Of a stretch of 60,000 bases of DNA, positions 42,740 to 56,600 are shown piece after piece. The notes under the pieces are model-generated. The model was not told the DNA's origin. It saw nothing but the letters and a program-made list of their open reading frames with translations, and did not search any database. This stretch comes from Bugula neritina (taxonomy: Eukaryota; Bryozoa; Gymnolaemata; Cheilostomatida; Bugulidae): the NCBI GenBank assembly GCA_964035545.1, contig OZ037772.1, positions 10,557,318 to 10,617,317 of the forward strand, written 5' to 3'. The position numbers and the translations under genes were made by a program. The number at the start of each line of letters is the position of its first letter. The first letter of the stretch is position 1.

Positions 42740-45700
42740 TCCTTGAAGCTGCAAAGTATGTCATGGTACATGTTGACTTATAGACACTGTATATGCAAAC
42801 AAGTCTGTATGTACAAAATATCTTCAAGTTATATACAAAATTATTCATGTTTTTCACAGCAATAGAGGAACTCTTTAAAACCAAAATACTAAAGAGAAAA
42901 TCCTATAATGCTAAACTGAAATAATAAAAAAATCTCCTATATTTAAATAGTTTATATGTTATGTTGTATGAATCATTTAATTCTTAAGAGTCTATATTCT
43001 TAATTCTGCTTCAAATTAAAACTAGCAGTTTTTAATGCATGGGTGAAAAGACATAGCTTTTAAGTAAAAAGTATATAAACAGAAAATATGCATTTCACAA
43101 TAAATATGCTTCATTATGTTGAAACCATGCTTCATATAAATAGAAATTATAGCGCACAGGCATAGTTTTATTGAGTTTAAAACCATAAAACAACAGCTTC
43201 ATGTTTACAGTCTAGCTCGCTTTAAAAATCTTTTAAAAATAAATATATTTTAAATAAGTTGAATTGGAGTGTCCAAGACTTTGGTGCTAATATAAAAAAA
43301 ATGTGGAAGCTGATACTGGCAAGAGTAGACAATTTCTAGAAATAAGCTCTGCAACGACAACTGAGAGTTGCCCTCTCCTGAGAACGGAGACAAATGTAAA
43401 TAAACATAAAATATTTGAATGATAGCAAATTGCTTTTTGGTATCCATATTATAGTATTGCTTTAATACTTTTGACATACCTTCCGTAAATGACAAAATTT
43501 TTCAAAAACTTTTAGTTTGTAAAGTATAAAATTCTCAAGGTCAGTTGAGTTTAAAAAACTAACCGCTGAGTCTATACTAAGCCTAAATCAAAATCTTAGT
43601 TATAGAGTTTTATTTGAATTTACTTATTTTAATTTAAACTTATATTCATGTCAGAGTTATTACAATGCTGTAAAAACAAAGAAACTTCAATCACTGTTGG
43701 TGTGCAGAAACTTTTACTATGTGATACTAAATTATTACCAACTTTTAACCTAGGCTAACCACTGGCGTAGTAAATTAATGCAAATAATGTTGAAGTGCTC
43801 AATACTTTGATGACTGTTAGTCACACCAGCTTTTATCTCTGTTTTTATTACTCTTCAAATTATTGCCACACCACACAAAGGAGTCGGCATTGACACAAGC
43901 TTATAGCAATGAATAGTTCGATGAAAAGATACATTTATTGGGTTGCAACGAACCACAGACTTGCATACATAAAACCCTGCCACTGCAACTGTTAACTTTA
44001 CAGTCAGAATAGAAAATAATTATGCAGAAGTCTTAAAGTTTTCAAGCTTATCAGATAGCCTAGTATAAAGAGCTATACAGCCTACTCTGAGCAACTTTGA
44101 AGATTGCAAATCTCACGATCTACAAGTTTTATCATTGAGAGAATTTATAACCAGTACTTTTCGTCGGAATCCTGTTCAAAAGCAGTAAAATAAACTAAAG
44201 CTATTTGAGTAACTTTAATAGAGACAAGCTTTTCATAAAGTGTTTTCTGATGTTAGTTAACTATACAGTATATGCATGTCTGTTTGTATTTAAAAGAGCT
44301 ACACGTACAAATATATATCATCTTTAATTATATGCACGTGTCGGTTAGTTTTCACCTTTGACCTTGACCTAATTTAAAAAAGGGAAGGAGCCAGTGACTA
44401 CACTTTCGTGTATCTTGAATTATAATTTCATTGGAAAAGAAGTTGTCTTATCTTTGTAATTTATGCATTTTGAGCTTGCATTGCGCTGTTCCTAACTCAT
44501 AGGTTGATTATTAAGGAACAGAACCCAAACACCCACAACGAAAATAATATATAACTTCGAATAACAAGTTTTCAAAGAACTGCAATAAAGTCATTCACAA
44601 TATTTACCCCCCCCCCCTCTATTCCCAAAATGCTTATTAATGTTATTAAACAAATACAAAAATTTATTTTCCATAAGATTTGTCAGTTGCTTCATGGTTA
44701 GCACATGGTGGTGAAATGTAAACAAAGTTGCTGCCAAGCAAAGTGATAAGTCAGCTGACTATATAGCATCACACTTCAAACTTTATCAAATGCAGAGTAC
44801 TTAGGAGTAATAGATTTATCGCTACCCTTCACTTTTCAGTCAGTAATGTGACCATATTGCTATAACCACTGGGTTTTACGTATATTGGCCAAGACTAGCC
44901 AAAGCTTTTGGCTAAAATTTTGCTTAAGCCATACTAATAAAACATATAGTTTGGGCTGCGAAATAATTATTACCATATGTAACTATAGTATAGTAAAACT
45001 GAGTCACAAAGCCATGCAAACCACAATTTCTATCCAGTATTTCAAAGTATCTATGGGTGGCTGCCAAAATTACTTTTAGCAAAATTTAAAAAACAATGTT
45101 TTTCTGTGAGAACTACTAAGTTGTGCTAGTAGAATAAATAGAAACCACTTTGGTTATTTCTCTTCACTTTTTGTGTTGGGCTTTGAAAAGCATGTAATGT
45201 TGCCTTTGTTCAAACCAAAACCCATTAGTTGTTTTACTAATCAACTGAGATTAACAAAAGGCTAAGTTGTATCAATGCACAGCAACCCATTCCACTCTTT
45301 CACTTTAGCTGTTTACTTTGAATACACACAAACGTAGATAACAAAAGCGTGTTGTTTAAAATATGAGTAGTTGGAAAATCCCAAGTAAGCCGTATTTCGT
45401 CATAGGTTGAGAGCGCCCAAGTAGCTAGTCTTGTCAATGCTACGTTTTTAGTAGACTGTATAGAATGCTTGACCTATTAGTATTGTTTGCCAGTGTTCAG
45501 TATAAGAATGACCCTACGGATCTATAGTCAGTATCATTAGGCGTGACAACAAAACGATGTACTAATTACTTGAATCAAGTTTGACTTGAATCACAAGTTT
45601 GACTTCAGTTCTTGAATCACAAGTTTGACTTGATTCCCAATTATGACCCTAAAGTTTTGAATCAAAAGTATAACTTGAAGTACTTGGACCAAAAGTCTGA

Positions 45701-48130
45701 TTTACAATGTTTGAATCACGAGTTCAACTTGAATTAACGTTATTTAAGACTTGAACCAAAAGTCAGACTATAATACCTAAGAATCAAGTCTGACTCATTC
45801 AACAGTATTTGGATAGAGATCTTTAATGTTCACAGGAATCAAAACTCATTTCTTGTCAACAAGAAATGCTATGAAACTATTTCAATGTGCTAAAAGTTAT
45901 TGTCTCTACTTCTGCTATAGCTATTAATAGTTTCGACACATAGTCTTAGCACATTAGCTGAGAGTTTAGATCAAAGATCAAACTTTTACAAAATGATATC
46001 ACAAGTTTGAAAAGATGATAAGTATTTTGCAATCAATATCAGCTCAAACTGGACAAGGGCTCTTAGGTGCATAGCAGACTACTGAGTTTCTTTCAATGAC
46101 TGAATCAAAGACAATGAATGAAAGCATATCGTTATGACAAGCTAGTTAGCTTGGCGCATTAATAAGTAATCATCATTCTTGTCGCTTTGAATTTTATGAA
46201 ACTCACTGTGGAATTGATAAAAAATGCTAATTAGATGAAATTGTATGCTACATTCATGGAGCTATCACTTTAACAAGTGGATAGATTGAATAGAGTGCTA
46301 TTAAATACTAAGTAGAACTAGTTTGAATAATGAAACTCATCCTCACAACACAAAAATATCTTTGTATAAACTACTTAAGGGACTAGACTCAATTGAAAGT
46401 TCATAGAAATCCAAAGAAGTATATGAATAAAGTCATAGAAAACATTAGCTAAATAAATGTATATAGTAACTTATATTGATTTTCTGAAGGGGAAATGTTG
46501 ATGTCATCCAAACAGTGACTGGCATCAAAACAATTTTGTTACTACTCAATACTATGAGCTTAATTTGCAAAATATTAAACACTGGTCTACACCAAAACCA
46601 GAAATTAGAAAGACTGCCTTGTGTTCTAAATTAAAAAATGTAGCATAAGAAGTTATGTTCTCGTGAAAATTTCAACCCACGCCCAAACTGACATTTAATA
46701 ATAAAATTAAGGCTCCTAAATGCTGGGTTGCACACTACCTATGAGTACAGTTTAGCTCGTGGTCCAAACCATAGAACTTAGATTGAGCTGATTCTCATAC
46801 TATAGACTAGAATCAGCAATATCTGTGCAGCATGTCAATACATACTATTTAATCAGTTGTACGGTTTTTAGTTAAGGGTGTGTGCAGAAATAGAGAAAAG
46901 CCAGTGTCGGATATAGAAAATAAATATGGCAGCAATATCAGAAGCTGTAGTTTCATAGAGATGATTAAATAACTATGGCTATTGAAATTTCTCTGTTACT
47001 GCACCTTAATATTAAATTCTTGAGAGAGCATAACTTCTCAAGTTATATTTTTATATATAGAACACAGCTTATACTCAACCTCTCCATTTCTTGGATGAAA
47101 TATAGAGTTATTTTACATAATATCATGCTAATTGAGTAAACATTAGTAACATGATCTTAGATAAATTAAAACATATAAACTATAGTTTCAAAACTCGTGG
47201 TAGATCTTGCAAATTCACTTGTACTCACAATCAAAGTCTCGCACCCAGCTAGTTGAGTTCTTCTCCAACCATTCAATGCTCACTCACAAAGCGCTTCATC
47301 CTGTTGGAATGTTTTATAACTGCCTTACAATGTACTCCACTTGTACATTCACACGTTATTTTGTGATACGGGTCAATGATTTTGTATAAATTGGCCAATC
47401 ACGACTCATTATTTTTCAGCTTGTTTAGTATCAGCCATTCGTATCTAACATTACACTGCTTGACAAGCCACAAGCATTATCAATTGCTTCACTGTGGTTT
47501 CTCTACTGATGAAATTCAAAGTCTCAATACCTATGCACATGCGTGCGTGCCTATATTGAGGGTGTAAGATTAGATTATTCAACAGCCACTCAGCGTTTTT
47601 ATTTACACAAATAACTTTGATGATCATGTGTTAATATGTAAAAACTGCCATATAAGTGTGACCCCCTTTCTTTGTGCATGAACCACCAATTGTGTAGTTT
47701 TAAACTAGTTTCTATTTTGAAACATTGTATAATGTAAGTTTTAATTGCAAATGACAAGAATAAATGCAGTAGATCAAACAATACTTTTATTATTAAGCTG
47801 ATGTAACAGCTAGTCTATTGAGGCTTGTAGTTATCATAGTTGTAAACTCTGTGCTTAGTAGAATAGTGTGTTATGTTTATCTGTGAGGATCCCTATTCAG
47901 TGTTCAGATATTCTGTGCGAGCCTAGCTTCGTAAACAGAACAAATGGTCCACCAGATTTTAATGCATACTGTAGTTGAAAACTGTGCCTATATGCCAAAT
48001 GACCATGATTATAAGTTATACCAGGCAGTAAGGCCAAATGCAAATCAATTTGATTGGTTGGCTGATGGGATCCACAAGGGCAGAAATGAACCCAACTTCA
48101 GTACACCAATAGAACTAGTGAATAACAGTG
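42740..48130. other. Gene-poor region upstream of zinc-finger gene B
   Basis: This should contain the promoter and any non-coding first exon of gene B. No exon with family similarity was recognised on either strand. Short open frames at 43250-43495, 44885-45079 and 47207-47567 lack motifs or splice support. A ten-C run lies at about 44607. Confidence 0.6.
45565..45805. repeat. Degenerate tandem repeat around TTGAATCACAAGTTTGACTTG
   Basis: About six or seven diverged units of roughly 30-40 bases, each with a variant of GAATCACAAGT or GAACCAAAAGT followed by CTGACTTG or TTGACTTGA. The halves are partly inverted (AAGTTTGACTT, TTGAATCAAG), so the RNA or single strand could fold. Confidence 0.65.
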
Positions 48131-48135
48131 TGTGA

Positions 48136-48352
48136 GGGAGCAGCTGTGGTCTAGGGGTTAGAGGCTGGCTTAATAGACCACGGCCATGAATTTGATTCCC
48201 AGTAGAGGCCATTGGTGATGTTAGGAAATACACTCAGTCAAAATTACCCTTGTGCCACATATGAATAATTATAAGCCTTTAGCCAGCTTTAAAATATCTT
48301 TTCATCAGCTGGGGTTTCTCACAGGGATAGTGACTACAAACTTGTATTACTT
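48136..48352 (+). mobile_element. tRNA-derived SINE, plus strand
   Basis: Starts GGGAGCAGCTGTGGTCTAGG (A-box side), keeps TTTGATTCCCAGTAG (B-box side) and a core ATTGGTGATGTTAGGAAATAC, and ends CTCACAGGGATAGTGACTAC with AAACTTGTATTAC. Same family as 28011 and 29314. Confidence 0.82.
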
Positions 48353-50590
48353 TACAAGCAGTTTGTAGCTCATGAGTCATTCTTTCCAGAACTTTCCAAA
48401 GCATGTTGATTGGTCGTAAAGATCAAGCTTTGTTGCATAGCAACAGGGTGATTACGAAACATCTCCCTAAGGCTAATCAGCTTGAATTGAAATTGATTTA
48501 TCAATCAGGCTGCCACAATACAAGTAGAATGTTGACTCAACCTTACAAACATTTTTTGATCTATTGTTCTACAAAGCTAGAGTTAGTTATTTCTTAGTTA
48601 TGATTAGTTTTATTCATGTACTGTTTGTTTGAACTCTACCCAATGTTGTTGTCTGCCTCATCAGCCTATTATGTAATGCAATCCCATTAATACAGCATTT
48701 CTGCTCTTCCTGTTTTACCGGCGCTAATCTGACAGTCTTGATTTGAAAATCTTGTTAGATACAAACCTGTCAGAGTTAGCTAGAGAAATCTGCTACAGGA
48801 AGAGGTTTAAAACACATAAGAGCCATGTATATTCTTAGCAACTTTTGATCAATCCGTTACTTTATAACATCAAATCATGGCTCATAAGGAATTTCTCCTT
48901 GAGACACTACGTCATGTATATAGACTTTATATAAAAATTAGAGGTTATTCTGACTTTTAATTAAACTATTTGCTTATATAATAAATACTTACTCTAATTA
49001 TTGTAGCATATAACACACTGTTGCTATACTGTGTAGCCAGTGCTCATAGCTGGAAGTATCGCAGTAGGGGAGGTGAGATAATTATATGCATTGTCAAAAT
49101 ACAACACGCAGTTTCTGAAGCTAAATTTACGTGGCAGTATTCATAAATGAGGCGTAGATAAAAATATTGATATCCTATATAATATAATATATATATATTG
49201 TAGCTCATGGTAGTTGATTTAGAGATATAGCCTACTATGTTTTGGTGTCATATTAATTTCAAGGTTATATAGTATGACTACAAGTTCTACTTTGTAGAAA
49301 ATAACTAGTGCAAATATTTTAATAACTTGAAGATATAATAATATATTGATTTGAAGTAAGCAGCAGTCTACTTTATTAAATCACATGTATGTAGAATAGT
49401 TACAACGTTAATACGACATATACTTATACATATATAGGCTATTATCAATTATAATGCTAATGCAAGTTTGCTACTTAGATACAATAATTCAGATATTTAT
49501 TGTAAATTTTGTTTGAAGGGTATATATGTAATGCTAGTTCTTTTATAGCTCCAGAAATCCTTAGTACTTACCCTTATAGATTGTATTATTAACTTTTAAT
49601 CTACACTATAAAATGAACAAACACAAGCTAGGCTTTACATAGTAAACAAAAAAAAACATTTTTTAAATATTATATATAGTCATTTTTGTCAAGACCTTTG
49701 ACGCGTATATTTGGTTTTCAAGAGTATTAGCTATACAGCTCATACCCTATATGGACGCAGCAAGTTGCAGCTTTTTATTTAGCTGGTTACGTAGTTACCT
49801 ACCATGCCCTCTAGCTGACTGTATATCTTTCTTTCTACTTGTTGGTGTAAATCTTCAGTAGCTATTTTGGTTAGGAGACACAACAAATAAAATTGCCATA
49901 TATAGAAATCTGTTGTCATATTGTTTGCTCTGTAATCATAGTACATAGATACTCCAAACATGGTATTTCCATGTCTCTGTTCTGCCAGATAAATTGGTAT
50001 ATTTTAACAGAAATATCTATATAAGCAAATATGATTTTTAAAGCAAAGCAAGAAAATTCAAAGACAATCATAACAGTTACTATAATAATATTAAATTTTA
50101 AAATACGTTTATAAACAAATAAAATCAGAAAAATAGTATAGTTTGTATATTATAGGACGGAAACAAAAATAGCAATAAATAGCTATATATTATAATATTC
50201 TAAATTTAAATACATCAGACAAAATCAGTAGCATTCATTTTAAAGCTAAAAAACCTTAAAAACTAACTAAAAATCAGTTTGTAAATGTGGACGGTACCAT
50301 CTCAATATTGCAATAGACATACACTATAGCTCTCTTTAATAGCAATAAATTAGAAAATAGATAAATGAACATGCTAGAGAAATTTTCCCAACATACGTTA
50401 CCAGAGACTCATTTAGGAGCAGCAGTGGAGAAATCGAGATGGCCTAAGTTCTTCAATTTTATTACTAAACTTTGGTTTGGGACGTGGGTTGAAACTCATG
50501 TGAAAAAATATCTGCTTAAGCTACATTTCTAATTTAGAACACAGGCTTTTTTAACTTCTCCATTACTGCACTGGGAACGAGTAGGACAGG
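48353..50590. other. Intergenic region, no gene recognised
   Basis: AT-rich sequence containing the likely 3' end of the NEK gene transcript at its right edge. Short frames at 48403-48597 and 49779-49961 have no supporting motifs. Confidence 0.55.
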
Positions 50591-50602
50591 AATAAACCAC
50601 TC

Positions 50603-53600
50603 TCACGCCTGTTGCTGTTGAGTCTGAGTCGGCATTGGTGATTGACTGCTCTGCTGCTGGGCAAAGTAAGCATTCATCTGTTTGGCCACCTGGAAATCAC
50701 AACAAATCTCTTCATTTAAATATATAAAAACTTAACTTAAGTCAAAAGTTGAGTAGTAATTCACTGCGTTTCCATTGCATCATCTGATTGAATTTTTCCT
50801 TGATGTTTGGATATAGTTGCGTGAAATGAAACTGCAGCTACAAGTTGATGCAAACTTCAACCACAAATTCATTGCATAGATCCATTAATGGAAACACATG
50901 ATATACAATCCCTGTAAAGATAACTCATTCACTATGCTGGCAGTTGAAAGTAAGTCAACTGAAATCATTTATCATTATAAAACAAATATTGATTGAATGA
51001 CACCAACAGCATTTGCAGTAAATGTGGCTTTGGTTAAAGCCAAGTTGAATATCAAGATTAACCAATAATCATATAGAAACATATTAGTAGATGGTTAACT
51101 TAGTTTATTACTTTGAAAAATGAGGTCAACATGATGATTTTGCCTTATTAAAAGAGCTGTTCAAATGATATCAACCAGTTTCAAAATTGAAGGTTGCACT
51201 TCTCTCTTTTTTTCATACATTACGAGAACAGCTCTTGGATGGAGGAGGGGGATTCAGCCAATAAGCAAAATAAATACTCTATGAACGGTTGGAAAGCTAA
51301 CGGAAGTACAATTGCACAACATATTGCTTCTGCCAATTTCTAATTTTAAACCATTCAAGCAAGGTATAGTTACAAGTTAGAGCAATGTCAAAAAACAAGA
51401 AAAAAAACAATGCAGCATATATGATACATAATCAATACTTTACAGTATTGAAAACTATGATTTTATGCATGAGGGAGTTGGCATTGCTTTTGGCACCAAC
51501 TAACAGATTTAATAGAGTGCAAACTGATAAATTTTTCATGGGTAAGTGTACCAGTTGAACCAAAACCTCACTAGCACATGCCAGTTGTTACTAGCAAATG
51601 TTACTAAGAGTGCTGCGTTATCTTATAACAAGTACTGTGGTTTATAATAATAATCTTCATCACCTATAAAGAGTGAATAGTTGCTAAGTATAACAGTGTG
51701 TAGCATAACTGTCAAAGTAGTCTTGGATGTGTAGATTTGTCGGAGGGAATCAGCCTTTATTTCTGAGAATTTTGAAGGATTTACTAAAAGATGATGAAAG
51801 ACCAAAAATTGTGGTTAAAAATACCAGAAATAGCAAAGCTAGTTGCGCTGTCAAACAGCCAAAGGTCCTTTGTTCCAAGTTGCCTATAGCAGCTGATGGC
51901 AATAGTGGTTCTACTCATGCACTCCTGAGTTTGATAATGAATCCAGATTCTGGCAGCGCACCACGAGATGGTAGTTGTATCAGCTATGCTATTTAGGTTA
52001 ATCTTGTCAAAAAGCAGCTCAATTACCATGCACTGCCTGGTAAAATTGATGAAAGGGGAAGTATTTGTAGCAATTAAATGTTTTCAATCTTGTAAAGATG
52101 CATTCTGGATTCTAATAACAGAACTTGCTTTTTTACTTCATCCTCAAGTTTAACATCCTTGAAGTCTAACAACAATGTCATTTTTTTACAAAATAAACTG
52201 TTCAATGCACTTTGGCATGACTACACATAGCTACTTGAACCAACTCACAACATTGAAAAGTTTTTTCAACTTTGAAACATGAGAGCTCACTGACTCCCGT
52301 AGATTGATAACATCAGTGTCTATTGACATTCAGGTTGTATCTATCTACCTTTTGAACCCTCTACAAGGAAGTGGCAGGCGCTCAAGACGTGACAAATAGT
52401 TTTGTAACATTGAGGTTAAGTTACCGATGAGGTGTGTGCCTTTTTGTAAACAGTTTTTGCTGAAAAAACTAAATAGAAGCACCAGCTAAATCGGAAAGCT
52501 CATTACTTTAATAAGCCATCAGCTACCCAGTAACTCTGATTAACTTCAGCCCAATCCCATAGGAAATCATTAAATAGCTGCTCAGATCATACTAATACAT
52601 CAAATGGTTATGTTTCATCATCAAACTTTGCAACGATAATTATCCAACAGCTCGAAATTCATCAGCTGCAGCTTGAATAGCATTTTCAAAGCTCAAAGTC
52701 AAAACATCAGCGAGTGCAAGCGTAAGTACTAACTGTAGATAGTAGCTAGTAATCCGACAAAATTAGACGTTATCTATTTTGAAAATTTTTGCTTCCAAAA
52801 CAATGTTACCTGCAGATGTAATAAAACTTCCGATATATATCTGCGGTAAAATGATTCAAGGAATCTTTCTATGTACATACAAAGTGCGAGAACTTCATTA
52901 GCAACTGTTATACCTCAACGCATATTTTCCATCTCTGCTTATATTTGTGAATTCTACTGCATTATAGTTTGTAAATTCTGTATTAATCAATACTGGCATT
53001 TCTACTTCAGCAGTCTAGATTCAGGAAGGGGTTCCATCCTAACAGCTCGGCCCAAGCAGTAATCCTAGACAACTGTTTTTCATACACAAATTACTTTCCA
53101 TCCGCTCAAAAAGTCAGACTTTCTCAATCAACTTCCTGCTTGAATCATTGAGGCTTAATCAATTTCTTTGATATTTAAAATTCTTCAATTCTTCAAGACG
53201 TAGATTCGTACTCCGAGACACTATAGACATGCTATGTATAATTGTTAACCATCTTAGATGTGTATAAGATGCTGGTTTTGTTTAAATTCTGCAGTGTGTC
53301 TGTGAACTAGAACGTTCACAGTTATATTCTGGAGGTTTCAGTTTTATGCCAAAACTATAGTCAGAGAACATAGCCAGTTAATAGCAGGGAATCTGACAAT
53401 CTCATCTAATGGTATTAGCATGGTCAGTTTTGACAGATTTACATCGTGTACAGGACCCTTGGTGAACTCTTTTGGAGTCTCATCACCACGAAAGAGAAAT
53501 TCATGTGGAAGTAGACAAACTAAGCTACATTTAGTTTGTTATATATATATATGTAAATAATACTAAACTAAATCATATACAAGTTAACACTAAACTACTT

Positions 53601-56600
53601 TGTCTGCCAGAGTTTTCAAATTTTCTTTGATTGTTTTCAGGTAACAAACTTAACATTTACTGTATTCAGAATTATGTATACAACTGAATGCACAGTCGAA
53701 TTTTGTAGATATATGAATACGATATATGAATTGCTCCGGTAGAATAACATGTAAAGAGCCAAAACATAATGTAGTATAATGGAGTTTACCTCGTAGACAT
53801 AGCTAGCCTCTGGTCTATTGTCTGGGTTAGAGTCCATGCAGATGGATACCAGCTGAATGAGCTGTGGAGTGTAGTGCTCAGCTACAACCAAACAGTGAAC
53901 AGACTAAAAACTAGAGCTAATTTCTATTATTTACTCTAAGCCAACTCAAAAAGAATTCAAAAAGTTAAAAACACGACATTTTCAGAATGCTAGTGAAGTG
54001 ATTCTCTACCGCCACCTGATCAGGACATGGGAGTGAAAAGTGAAAAGAAGTAGTTATTTTTTAGTGAACTTCACACATGTCAACACCCTAAAACTCAAAA
54101 CTAAAACTAAAACTAAAACTCAAAACTATTTTTCTTTAAATTAACGAGACTAATAAATGACTGCAACATAAGAGTTATTATGATATTTGTTGGAGTGTAG
54201 CAAACAGGCAAACACAATCTTTTTAAAAGCTCAGCATTTAGAAAAGAATGATTTTTCGGATTCCATAAACAGGCATAAAACATTTGAGTAGAGCTTTCAC
54301 TACGTATATTTTAGTAAGAGACAACTCCAGTTTTCAAGCTGTTCCCTAGTACATGTGTACCCACGTACTAGCTTACTAATTCATCTAGTCTGGACTTTAT
54401 CCATATTACAAACTTTATCATATATGTGCTTGTTGATAAAATATTTCAACACCTTGCAGATTATGAAGACGGTTATAAAGTTTACTTTGGAAACTATTGA
54501 AAGGTAGCATGTTGATATACAGCTAGAGCCGAGGGTCTTCAAATAGAAGTCAGTCTATAGCATGGTATTACTTTATAAGTAGAGAACAATTTATACTAAT
54601 TTGAATATATCCTTTGCATGGTAGGAGTAGCAGTGGTCTAGTGGTTAGAGAGCCGACCTAGTAAACACTGGGTCAGTGATTCAGCCCAAACACAGGTGGT
54701 GATGAGAAAAGCATACAGTCATAATTGCTCCTGTGCCATTTATTAGAAAACAATTCAATTAAAAAACTCACAGGGATAGCATTATAAACTTGTGTAAGTT
54801 TTTGCTTGGTGTGAAGGTGGAGATAGTCAAAATTAGGTCATTTCATGTTTCATATAAGCCTCTCGTTTAAAGAAAAGTTTGCTGCATTGCTTAAATCAAA
54901 GTCATTTTATTTTTCTAGTTGTTCTACTAGCAAACATGTTGAGTAAGGTAATGACATCACAACACAGTAACTGAGCAAAAACCTAGTAGCCTGTAATCTA
55001 ATGTTTACTCAACAACCTATGTCGAATTCCAAGATTAAATTAGCAAACTCCAACAAGAAATAACCAATCACATTACTGGAAAATGCAAATCAAGCTAATA
55101 ATCCTGACTTATAAATATGTGACATCACAGCACGGAAAAGGATGTGACATCACAGCACTGAAAAGGATGTGACATCACAGTACTGAAAAAGATGTGACAT
55201 CACAGCACTGAAAAGGATGTGACATCACAGCACTGAAAAGGATGTGACATCACAGCACTGAAAAGGATGTGACATCACAGCACATAGCACGAATACCTGA
55301 TAGCTGTGGGTAGTCGCATTTCTCTATCTTCTTGCACAAAGAGTATAAATTCATTTTCTCTCCCCAAAACGGACTGTGTAGAGCGGCCAACTGCAACAAT
55401 CTCAAAGGATATGATTTGCTACTCAATGCAGTAGCATCAAGTCACTGCAGGAAAGTGAGGAGAATGCCAGCAGTTGCCTTTCACATTAACATAATATTCC
55501 CTCGAAACAATAATATTGATATAACGTCGATCACATGTATATTATGTAATTGCATACTGTTCAGTAATATAAAAATCATCATTGAAATCTGTGCTTTTCA
55601 ATAACAATTTAACAAATAAATGTAGCAAAATTTGAAAATATATAATTATTTAAGTTTTATATGTTACACTTTAGTTTTTCCGTGAAAAAATGTGAATATG
55701 TTCAGTGTGTATTAAATAAAGTATATGAAATATTTTTAGTAATTAAAGCAACTACAGGCCTATAACTACGCACTACTGGCAAATGGAGATGCGCGTTTAG
55801 TTACAGAAGTCAAACTGCCCAAGTTCAACTGTGCTTGTATATTTTTGAATTTGTGTCGTGTGGGAGCACAACTCCCTTTGCTATATTTGTCATCTATAAC
55901 GCAAGCTTTTTATTTTTGCACCTACCTCGACATTTTTCTACAGACACACTTGAAAATACTTCATTCCTGCACCTACTTTTTTCAATTCAAGGCCAAATGT
56001 GAATCATCATTATAGTTTGAAAAAATTCCTAGGAATTAATCATTTAAAGAGTAATCTGATATAGCATTGTGTAAGCCACACAAGATTATCCAACACTAAA
56101 AAGTTCTTTATTGCAAGTGAAATCAATTGAAAGGGCCAAATATCTATGAGCTTAAGTAAAACTTGTAATGGCTGTTATTACGATGGACAATTTTAAAAAG
56201 TTAAATATAATGCAGAAAAGTTACAGGCTAACACATCTTGAAGCTGCTGATACATTTAATTGTAAAAACAAATGCCAGCACATTTTAATAAAAATGCATG
56301 CATTTGGTTATTTTATTTTATATTTGCTACTATACTTTTGCTTTTACTGTAGTATTTGTTGCTATATTGTAATTCCTGTAGTATTTGTTGCTACAGTATT
56401 GTGGTTACTGTAATATTTGCTGTTGCTCCTGTTGCTACTTTAGTACTTGTCATAATTTTGTTGCTACTGTAATATTTATTGTTATACAGTAGTTGCTACT
56501 GAAGTACTTATATTTTACTGTGGTGTTACTGTAGTGATTATTGTTAAAATGTAGTTGTTACTGTATTACTTATTGCTATACTGTTTTTGTTGCTGTCGTA

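Noticed and set aside
47944-48135. 63-residue frame before the SINE
   Set aside because: No family motif, no splice support and no paralogue; length is within chance for this sequence.
51727-51996. 89-residue frame in the last NEK intron
   Set aside because: Antisense to the kinase gene, no recognisable domain, and comparable frames occur on the opposite strand.
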